Of a stretch of DNA of 64,000 nucleotides, positions 46,001 to 58,000 are shown in pieces. The number at the start of each line of letters is the position of its first letter. Position 1 is the first letter of the stretch. The stretch comes from Gordionus sp. m RMFG-2023 (Eukaryota; Nematomorpha; Gordioida; Chordodea; Parachordodidae), in contig NC_088775.1 of the NCBI RefSeq assembly GCF_954871325.1, positions 60,551,561 to 60,615,560 on the forward strand, read 5' to 3'. A model generated the notes under the pieces. The model searched no databases. It was not told the origin of the DNA and saw only the letters and a program-made list of their open reading frames with translations. The translations under genes and the position numbers were made by a program.

Positions 46001-49000
46001 AATCTTTTGGCGCTATTTAATTTAGTTATGTTTTAATTTTCTGAACCTTAAACTTTTTTCTATATCTTAAAAGCAAGCAATAAAATCTCTTTTATTATAA
46101 TATAATCACGATTTGAAACCATTTTGTTTTATATATTAATTATAATTTTTCCAAGGGAGTCAATTATTTTCTTTTTATAACCAAACACATTCATTTTTCA
46201 TTCATCCTATTATGTGGAACGAGAACCTAAAACCCTTTAAAATTTAGAAAAAACCAAAACCCTGCTTGAAATTTCCAGGCGCTGCCTTTGGAACCGATTT
46301 TAACAATAGTGCAATCAATTTTATTGTCTTGATTTTTTTCATATGGTTTGTAACTGGAATTAGAACCTGGAACCCTAGGAACAAAATTTAAGAACTAGAA
46401 CTCACTTTTCATATTTTAAAAACATTTACCACTAAGAAAAAGATTTATAACCGATACTAGTACTCTTTTTGGTCCAGGCTTATAAACTGAATATAATGCT
46501 AAATTTTTAAAATTTTAGAACAGAAACTAGTACTCTTTTTGGTCCAGGCTTCCAAACTGAATAATAATAAATTTTTAAAAATTTCATGGAAAGTTTTAAA
46601 ATCTAAATCTTTATAATTTTTTAGCCCCTGAGCCAAACCACAGATAACAGTTTGGGTCTTTGATTTTTTTTACTGAACAAATTAATTTTTAAAATTTAAT
46701 TTGGAAATATTTACTATTCTTGACAAAAATTTTATCATTATTTTATTCTAGATTGACCCTCAAAATATAGATGTTAACCTACACCCTACTAAAAGTCAAG
46801 TGTGCTTTTTACACCAAGACAAAATAATATCTGTGATCAAAAAAATTGTCGAAAAACAATTTTTCCCTGAAGACTTAAAAATAGAGTCCTCAAAGATCTT
46901 GAAAAGTTGTTCAGCTTTGAAACTCAAATCACCTGACGATTCGATGCCAAATAAAAATGACTCATTATTAAAGGATTACGGCTTCAAATCTATCTCCAAT
47001 TCAGTTAAAGATTTTTTATAATCTCAGATAATTGTATTGAAATACTATAAGAGATATGACAGAATGGGAGTGTGAACAAAATCTTATAAAGTGACCACCT
47101 CTCTTATCAAATTATTTTTTTGTTTTTGAATTATATTTACAGAGCACACTTATTAGCGAAGAGTCCATTAATATGCCCACGAGCGTCAATAATCACAGTA
47201 ATAAATACCTAAATAGGACAGATCACACAAGCCAAAAGTTGGATTTTTTTCTCAGACCTAAAGATTCTCCAATACCTACTCTTTCTGATGATAATAATAA
47301 TCAACCTAAGAAAGATACAGTAATTAATATTACTTTTTAAAAAAAATCACATTAATACACCGAGTTGTTTATTACTTCCGCTTCATATTTCATTAATCTT
47401 TTATTAAGGGTTAAAGTATTATATATAAGTAGAAGTGTAATCCTACCATTATCTAATATTTAGAAAACATTGGACCAATCCAATGTTATTGATATCGGTA
47501 TATTCCCCCCCCCCTTTACCTATCTTATTATAAATAATGTTAAAAAAATATTGATATGTATGTTCAATTTTTAGAAATTAATCATGTATATTAAATAAAT
47601 ACCATTTTTAAATACTATATATTTTGATTGAATATATCATTAGAAATGTTAAATCGGATACATAATAAGTCTATTTTTTTTATTTATAACTCTTAAAACT
47701 TGATAAATTTGAATTTTAGGGAAATATTTTAACTCAGGGACCTGGAACTCTATTCCAGTTCGTTTAAAATTAAAAAATTTTTTTACCACTTCCGTATCTA
47801 AGATCAAATATATTCAGTTCTGAAATAATCGGAGCAGTGACTGTAGGCAGTTCAACCGACGGGGAGAGGGACGGATCGACTCAGTTCGTTGGTCCGGAAT
47901 TTTTAGAGAGGGTGACTGGAGGACCAGATATAACGGGCATTTTGGTCATTGTATTAAACACTACCAAATAAAAAAAGAGGGTAAACACCATCGGTATTTC
48001 ATTATAAGTCGACCGCAGTAACTCAATGGGTCGTTTACATAACCGTGACCGCTGCACCGCAAGTTCAGTGCGGATTTAATTTAGTTAACTCAAAAAAATA
48101 TATGGAACGGATTGCTCCACATCACAGGATTAGTGCGGATTTACCACCTAAGTTGAAAAATATCGAACGGCAATCGCCGCACCGCTGGATTAAAGCGGAT
48201 TTAAGTTCACAATTAATTAAATTGTTGAACGGCTTTTGCCGCACCGCTTGATTAGGGCGGATTTAAGTCCTAATTAATTTGATAAATAAGGAACGACATA
48301 CGCAGCACTGCAGGATCAGTGCGGATTTAAAACTTTAGTTGACTAAAAATATACATGAAACGGCATTCCCCGCACTGCAGGATTAGTTCGGATTTAACAT
48401 TTACCTAATTGGGTCGATTGTATATGGGGTAAGTAAAATCTAGTCTTAAATGATTTATTGATAGTAAGTAAAACAAATTTTTCGTCATAGTTTACATAAA
48501 AAATTAATGGTCACGATTACATAATTATCGCCTATATATATATATACCAAAAGTGGGTTGACAACAACTATTGTTCTTGCCATAAAAGAAATAACTATTT
48601 TCACAATAAAGTACTATTATAAAAGGGTTTCATTGGCCATCCTTAAATCTGGCTTGGACCAGTTTCAAGTGGCTTTTGATCGAGAGGAAAACACAAAAAA
48701 ATCATAACAAGGTTTTTACATTTTAATATTTTGCATAATGAAAAGATTAGTGTTGTTAAACGACTCAGCCGAGTTGGCTTAACTACGACTCAGGTTGAGT
48801 TTTTAGTCAAAAAATCGACTCATTTTTACGACTCGAGTTATGAACTTGAGTCGTAAACTCAAGTCGCGACTGGAGTTATGAGTCGTGAACTTTTTATAAA
48901 AATATATTATATTTATTTTTAATTTTTATAGGTAATAATGGCGATTTAAGATATTTTGTTTTAAAATATACAACCTGGCCTGGATATTTAAAAAAATTTT

Positions 49001-52000
49001 TTTAGACCCGATGTAACGTGTGAATGATCTGTGAGATTTCGAAATCTCACACCATAAAAATCCCACGGATGGGTTGTGAGATTTTGATTTAAATGGCCCC
49101 CAATGTTTTTGAAGCGATAAATTAAAAGTAAAAATTTTCATGACAAGTATATAAAATTACTAATATAATATAGTGACAATAATTATATACCCCTAACTGT
49201 CTAATTATAATCTTTGATTGCTTTGCAAGATATATTTGTTTCATTTCAAGAGTTCATTTGTATTTTTAGATTAATAAGTCGAATACTGGGATATATCAAA
49301 TAAATAAACACCATTAAGCAATAAAGTAAAGGATTTATATAATTTCTATTTTTAATATATATAAATTAAATTGCATATAATTGAATAGTCAATTATTTAT
49401 AATTATATACAAATAAACTTGAATATTATAATTATGTAGAGTAGTCTTATTGGTTATATGTTATACTACCTACCTACAAAATCTTGGTTCGAAGCCCCGT
49501 ACATACCTTTTTTTTAAATTGAATATCTGATTCTTTTGTTCTTTTTATTTTTCACAAAATTCGGCATATCTTATAAACCTATGATCTAGTCTGTATTTTA
49601 TATTTTTAGTCTGTATTTCATACCAAAGAGTGGGGGTGATATGGTTCAGATTATTTTAGGCTATGTGGGTTGCCTTGGCAATATATGAATATTATTTAAT
49701 TTATTATTTGTAAAGGAAGTAAAAATATCCTTACTAATATTCTAATTTACACAATATGAAATTTATATAATATAAAACAAATTTAAGTTTAAATAGGTCC
49801 AAAACCAAAGACTACAATCTCATAACTATCCAGATTTGACCTTTCCTCAGATTTCCTATATCAATATTAATTTATGATACCTCACTTTTCTACCCTACCC
49901 TCTAAAAATCATTACCTACCCCTTTTAAATAATGCTAAGAAATGATAAGATAAATTCTTAACTTAAATGACTTAATCATAATGCTTATTTTGTTTACCTA
50001 ATATAATATTTTTTTAAAAAATCCATCTCTATATTATTTTATACTTAGATTTGAATTAGGTCACATAAACTAATAAGCAAATAGACGAAGAACTTTATTG
50101 ATATAACTATTTATCATATAATGCACATTTTAATGTATATATAGAATTTTATTTATAAACTACAACGTTCATAAAAAAACTATATCAGCTGAATATAAAT
50201 TATAATATGAATGAAATATATATATTTTTATAATAAAAATTATTTGATCCTAATAAGGAAATATTGAATAATGACTAGATGGATGATAAATTATTGCAAA
50301 AATATATATTATGAGGAATATAAATTATAATAATGAAGTATTTATATTTTTATAATAAAAATTATTTAACACTAATAAAGATGTATTAAAATATGATTAG
50401 AGCTAAGATAAATGATTGCAATCAAAAACATTTTCAAAATGGTTTCCTCCATTTTTTATATAAATAAAATTATTATAAAATTTTTTAATATTATCGCGAA
50501 TATAAAATGGGTCATATCGGGCCCATACAAAGTTATTATTATATTTTAAATATGTAAAAATAGGAGTATTAAGCATTGTGGCCATAGCCCTGACTTCTGT
50601 GTCAGAAGCCCAAATCCGTCCTGCCATAACATTATTTACGATATACGTTTTTATATCCATTTTTTTATTTGTGTCATAAATGTAATTCTGAATTACTTTT
50701 TCCATCTCAAATGTTAGCATAAATTGTGCCAACCATTGCCTGAGAATAATTTGGGAATTTTGAGCCCCTGTGATATCCACACTAATCGCCTTAAATTTTA
50801 TAAAGTAGAATAAAATGAATTTTTATAAAGTAGAATAAAATGAAATTTTATATTAATATGTTCTACCTATAAAAACAATTCCCATCACCTTCAATTTGCC
50901 CCAAGATAGTTGGTTCACCAAGTTGTTTACCCTAGTCTACATCCCGACAATGTTTGGGAGGCTTTAGAGCATATATTTTGGCATGATATTTTTTCCATGC
51001 TTTTGTTGTAGGAAAAAAATATCTAGGGATATTTTCTAATTTATTTATTTTGGCATGTCGGTCAATTGACCGGTCAAATACGGTCAAATACTCTAAAATA
51101 TTAATGACGAATAAATATTTTGATATAATTAACTAGTATGCATTAAAAGCATGTTATATTATATTTATAATATTAAGAAATTATTGGAATAATTGGTCGA
51201 TAATTATAAAATAGTTAAGATTGATTAACTTTACAATAATCAAAATCATTTTTTGTTAAATTTTAATATATTAGGGATTATGGTCAAACCAAAGCATCAT
51301 GTTTGGAAACATTTTCAAGAAGTACGCGATGGTAAATCAGTTAAAGCGGTGTGCAAGTTTTGCAAGATGTCCTATATCACCCACGTTGATAGAATGGTCA
51401 AACATTTATTAAGCAGCTGTACTATGTGCCCTGTTATAATTAAGGAAAAATTTTATTCAAATTCCAAAATATCAACCTCTACAAAAAATATCACAAATGT
51501 AATTTGTAATACTTCTAAGTCTAACTCTAATGAAGAATTGGGTGAAATTAGTGAGAATGATTATCAAATGAACAATATTTTGTCTTGTGACTCAGGAGAA
51601 TTTGATTCCATTATTTCTAATCAATCTACAAGCAAGGCGATTAAATATAAATCTCAATCTTGTATAACCGGTTTCATAGATAGAATTAATCCCAAAGAAA
51701 AAAATGAGCTGGATCAATTGTTTGCAAAGGCTGTATATGCGAGCAATTTACCTTTCCACATCACTGAAAATCCCTACATCCAAGAATTTTTAAAAAAAAT
51801 ACGTCCTATTTACACATTACCCGGGAGAAGGCAGCTGGCTGGATATCTTCTAGACAAAGCGTCAGGTGATATGGAGGTGAGAGTTGCAGATATAATAGAT
51901 AAAGCTCCTTACTTATCAATTGTATCAGATGGCTGGAGCAACATTAGAAACGAGAGTATTATTAATTTATGGTGATGACGCCTGTTCCAGTGTTCTACAA

Positions 52001-55000
52001 ATTTCTAAATACTGAGGAAAATCGCCATACGGCAGATTATATTGCCCAGGAATTTAAAAATGTAATTCATGAATTGAATCCGGTAAAAGTATATTCTTTA
52101 GTTACTGATAATGCCGTTAACATGAAAGCAGCCTGGAGAATTCTAAAATCTGAATCTATTTATAATCATATACAATGTTATGGTTGTGCAGCGCATACAT
52201 TGCAGTTATTCTTTCACGATTTTGAACGATTGAACGCCTTCAGTGACCATATTTCAATAATTAAAAAAATTGTTAAATTTTTCAAGAATAAACACATACC
52301 AGCTGCAGTATTTTCCCGTAATAAGAATCTTCATGGCATACCATCTACATTAAGTACAATTAGCCAAACAAGATGGGCATCGTCAATAAAATGTATGGAA
52401 CAAATTCAAATATGCAAGAAAGCTCTAAAAGCATCAGTTGTTGAAGAAGCTGTTTGTGATATTTGTCCCATAGAAATTACCAATAATATATTAAACGAAG
52501 AATTTTGGACGCCTTTAGCTACCTCATTGTTGAAAGTGAAAGGGGATAAATGTACTTTGGCCCAAGTAAAAAACGAGATGCTTAATTTGGAAAAACACAT
52601 AATACAATCATGCCATGATTCTATATTTTCTCCATCTCAAGAAAAAAAAATAAAGGTTATGTTTGAAAAGAGAAAAACTGATCTAAATACATGTGCTCAC
52701 AATGCTGCTTATTTATTGGACCCCCAATATCAAGGGGAGCATCTTACTAATACTGAATTTGATGAAGCATGTAATATAATACAAGAATTGGGTATTTTAC
52801 AAGGTGGTCATAATCAAAATATTTTGAGTAATATAGTAAATTTCAGAAGCAAAAGCGGTATATTTAATAGCCATAATATGTGGAAAGTTGTAACTTCCAT
52901 AAGAAACAATCAAATTTCGGCCTCAAGTTGGTGGAATGCATTTTGCCCACCTTGCACATTAAGAGAAGTCGCTAATATTTTACTAACATTTCCTAGTTCG
53001 ACTTCTTCTTCTGAAAAAAATTGGTCGGTTTAGGGCAATATTCACACGAAAAACAGAAATAGATTAAAGGCTTCTACAGCAGGAAAATTAGTAAGAGTGT
53101 ATCATAATTTAAGATTGATTAAAAATATTAAAGAAAATAATGATATTGAATATGAATCGGAACAAGACTCTGCCACGGAGGGTGAAACATTGACTATAGA
53201 ATGAATTAAAAAATATTATGATATTTATTATTATACATAGATTTATTATAATATTATATAAATTCAAAATAAAGTTAATATTGGTGTAAAAAACATTTAT
53301 TTGAATTTGACCATATTTAACCGGTCTAATATCGGTCAATTGACCGAATTGTATTTGACCGGTCAAATGCACAACCCTGATTTATTATCATAATATCATC
53401 ATCCAATTCTGTATACATAATTAATTAAAAAATAAATCAAATACATATCAGAAATAACATTACCTATGAGAGACTTTGGATCTATAAAATCTGTATCAAG
53501 TGGAAAATTTTCATCTTTAAAGCCAACATTCTGGGAACCACTGTCAAAAAAAAATGTATTACATATATCTTCACACAGATGTGCTGCTTATAAAAATATT
53601 TTTAAAAAATTATCATATCATTCAAAAAATAATTTGAATATATATCAAAAATAACATTACCTATGGGAGACTTTGGATCGATAAAATCTGTATCAAGTGG
53701 GAAATTTTCATCTTCAAAGCCAACATTCTGGGAACCACTGTCAATAGGTAATGTATTACATATATCTTCACCCAGATGTGCTACTTAAAAAATTATCATA
53801 TCATTCAAAAAATAATTTTAATATATATCAAAAATAACATTACTTATGGGAGACTTTGGATCGATAAAATCTGTATGAAGTGGCAAATTTACATCTTCAA
53901 GCTGAACATTTAGGTAACCAATATCTAAAGGTAATACATTACAATAAAAACATTTAAAATAATTATAATGATATTAAATATTAACCTTTGTATCTAAAAA
54001 TTTTTTTACTTTATAAAAAAATGTGATTTTGAAAAAATCATTACCATTTTCATCTGAATCTTTATTTTTTCGCGAATTCTTTTAGATTGCGTAGATTGTA
54101 TTTTGTTTTCAAAATAACATTATTTGTTGTTATTAATTCATATACACCTTGATATACAATAAATAATTTATATAATATAATTATTTTTTAAAAATTTTAA
54201 AAATTCATTTATTTTGGAAAAATTATCACTAAAAATATTTATAAAATATAATATATATTGTTAGTTAAAAACTTACTTCATTACAGGAAATATTCCTTTC
54301 TTTTCAAATTAAAATGTATTATATAGAAATATTTTCAATTTGACAGCTACATTAAAATCTGACGTTTTAAATTTGAAAAAATCTAATCCATATTGAATTC
54401 GTAATGTGAGATTTTAAAAAAATACATGAGATTTTGAAATATTGAATAGCCGTGAGATTCTGAATATTTAAATGACCTCCAATGTATTTGACGATAAAAA
54501 TCAAAATCTCATGAAATCACTTTCACACGGTATGAGCCGTGAGATTTTGATGGTGTGAGAATTCGAAATCTCACGGCAATCACTTTCACACGCTACACCG
54601 GCTTGCCCCAGGTATTTTAAAAAACTAAAATACGGCCTGGCCTATGTACCCAGGCTAAGAGGCGGACCGGACCTGCAGGTTATGATTATAATAAATGAGG
54701 CTATATGTTTTCTAAGCAACCTCTCTCTTAGAGTAGCATCATTATATTTTTTAATGTGACTTGAACATAAAATTGTGTCCCTTTAAGGAAAAAAAATAAA
54801 ATGGCTCAAAAGAAAAAAATATTCATTTTACAATTTTAAGTTGTGTTAGTTTTATCCTATATAATTGAGGATATAACTAACCCAGAGTTGTTAACGCTCC
54901 TTTTTAAAAGCAGCTAGCTCCCGCTTCTACCTTCTCAAAAGGAGATAGCTCCTGCTCCCGCTACTACATTTTTAAAATGAGCTATCTCCCGCTCCAAGTA

Positions 55001-58000
55001 ATGGAGTGCTACTCCATAACTGCTCCTTTGATTTTCATTTTTTTAGAAGTACACAAAACAAAATCATATTTTTTTATCAAAAAGTATATTAAATGGTCTA
55101 TTTTCTAAAATTAGAATCTAACAAACATCTACGCCTCTCCCCTAAGACCTGTTTTGCAAATACTAAATAAGGGCTCCATAGGAAGACTAGAGGAAAGCGG
55201 GGTATTGTATTTTATAATAATATTTTTTAATTCAGGTATAAAAATGAGGTTGAGCAAGTAATGAGAAAATTAAAATAAATATTTAAAAACGCATCATATC
55301 TAGCAACTGCTCAACTATTGAGAAGCCTAAAAATAATATAACCATTTTAAAAAAAATTATTCCAAAATAAAAAAAAATATAGTTATTATTTCGTAATTAT
55401 TACTTTTAGATTGGAGCTGCTCACTTTTGAAAATGAAATACATTTACTTAAACATAAAAGGCATTTTGCACTTAAATTTGGATCAACATCTTTTAGAAGT
55501 TTAAAATATTTTTTGTATGATGGAAATGGAAATTCTATTTCTTCTTCTATGAAATCAATCCATAATATCGAAAACTATATTTTATTATATATCTATGAAA
55601 TGAATATTAATATGACTTACAAGGTTTTTCACAAAATTTTCAATATAAATGAAAAACTTGATGTTTAATATTTAAATGATTAGAAGAAAAACCAATATAA
55701 AACTCGGCTCAACATTTAATAATGAATAAATTTAAATAAAATAAAATTTCAAACAAATATTATAAATTTTTAAATAATAATTTAATTTATAACTTAAATT
55801 TATAGGAGCGGTGGAGTGGCGCTCCTCCACTCCATCCTTAAAAGGAGCTAGCTCCCGCTCCTCATTTTTAAAAAGTAGCGCTCCAGGTGTTTTTGAAAAT
55901 ATGAGCGCCGCTCCTTAACAACTCTAAACTAACCCCTAGAAATCTCGACATTATAATTGCACCTCTGAATTCAGAACTATCTATGGTCACTACACTGTAA
56001 TTTATAAAAATAAATAACTTAAGAGATTATAAAAAGTGGAAAAACTGGAAACCAAAAGAAAACACAAAATAAAAAATATTTTGCACACAAAATGATTGGT
56101 GTAAAAAACTGGAAATACAATAATATATATGAAAAAAGAACTCTAAGGACAATATGTTGATAAAAAGTCAGGGTAGATTATAATATGACTGGGTATATAT
56201 AAATACTTAACAGCATCAATTAAAATATCTTTTTACTATAATGATAAATGTAAATAAATGTATACTCCTTTATGGTCATTATTTGTAAAATATTTATATT
56301 TATTCTTTATATTAGTCATTTCATAAATCATAATAAAATAATATGGACAGTCCAAGATTAATTATGTAACCAAAAAATTGGGTTTTACATAATATTATAA
56401 ATGGATCATAATTTAATGTTTTTATGGTTGGGGTTGGCCTACACAATATTAAATTAATTTGATTAAAAGCAATCTTTTGTATACTTGTTCCTAATCTCCC
56501 CTGGTAATATTAAGATTTCGGATATTTATATTTCGTTAAAACGAATTTGACTTTCTTTAGTAGCAAGACACTCATCTTAATAAAAAATTCGGATTGGATA
56601 GAAAATCTAATCTAAGCACGTTGATCTAGCTACATAGATAAAATTTTTTTATAGTAATGAATTATGAACTTTAAGATGTGGGAAGTCGAGAATTAAAATG
56701 AATTTTCTTGAAAATAAAATATGACCTTTTCTTATAACCAATATAAGAAAAGATAAAAAAATCATTATAATAGGAGAGAGAAAGGTGAGTGAAAATTAAT
56801 ATATTTTTATAGTTATTATTTAAATTTCAATTTTTTTAAAATTTTTTTTATAATGCCCCAATTAGTTTTACCATAGAATAAACCCCAATATAAAAACCTA
56901 GATCTATCCATTTAAAGTATAGAATCAAAAAATATTTTCATTACCTTTTTTTTGATACCTCTATCAAATTTTTTTACCTCCCACCCCTCCAACTTACTAC
57001 CATACTCCCCCCACGCCTCCCAGATCAAGTCCACCATCAAAAGTGAATTCTATTATTTCAAATAAAATATTAATTAGCCTATATTTGATACCATATTGAT
57101 ATTTTGTGTTAATAAAAATATTTCTGACCCATCAAGGCCGAGATTCGCCATTAAGTGGGGGAGGTTGACCTCCATTGGATAGATCTTTTGATTAGCTATC
57201 GATTGATATCTATATTGGGATATATCTACTCTCTAAAGTCAAAAATTTTAACTATAAATAATAAAATTAAAAATAAAGAAAAGGAGACGCGCGTAAAACG
57301 CTTTTTAAAATAAGATTCCTCTTTATCATGGTTAAAAATAACTGATGATTCCTTATAATTCCTTATCTTTTAAAAATTTGAATTCTTAAAGGGGTCTCTT
57401 TAGATCCCGTGATGATCTTGGATAGTTCTGATCCTTTTAAAAATTACGATAAAAATAATGTACCGATATTTTTTATCAGATCGGATCAGGCCGATATTTC
57501 ACCCATTTTAAAATATCGATTGTCGGTCAAAATTATAAAATTTTCCGATCCGATATAAAATGGCGTCTTTAACAAAAATAAAATGTTTTAAATTTAAAAA
57601 AAAAGTTATATCTAAAATCATTTATTATTATAAATAAAATCGAAATCCATTTTTGTGTGTATTTTTTTTATAATAAATAATTAATAAACATTCTGCAATA
57701 TTGTTATTTTTTTGAGCATTCTATTTATAAAAGTTTGCTCAGAATCTGTTTTTAGTGAAGCTGGTGATATTGACAGTTACCATTGCCGCAGGCTGACCTC
57801 TTATAAATTGGAAATTTTGGTATTTCTAAAAAGAAATCTTCGATATAATGTTAAATTTTTAAATATTTATTTCAAATTTCATAATATATTTGTTTATTAC
57901 TTATTATGTATATAGATTAATGTTATTACATATTATATAAAAGTGATTTAACAATAAAAATATTTTAAATACTTTTAGAATTGCAATTAAATTGAATTTA

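Larger units (their letters stand above)
49013..54596 (-). mobile_element. OTU-encoding inverted-repeat DNA transposon (~5.6 kb)
   Basis: Left end GTAACGTGTGAATGATCTGT and right end (inverted) GTAGCGTGTGAAAGTGATTG continue as imperfect inverted repeats through TGAGATTTCGAAATCTCACA (a perfect palindrome at 49030-49051) and CACACCAT. Subterminal motifs AATGGCC(C/T)CCAATGT and AAATCTCAC recur. On the - strand it encodes an OTU-type cysteine protease (50403-51012) and repeated 120-bp exons (53464-53940). A hAT (about 51051-53379) is inserted inside. It apparently landed in a GC-rich MITE, parts of which flank it. I cannot name the superfamily; no transposase was recognised. Confidence 0.65.

Noticed and set aside
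47480-47520. Functional meaning of the C-run and similar homopolymers (4828, 12580)
   Set aside because: Isolated homopolymer tracts; no associated structure.
53109-53372. Open frame on the - strand over the hAT right end
   Set aside because: It overlaps the transposase tail and the inverted terminus; no independent support.
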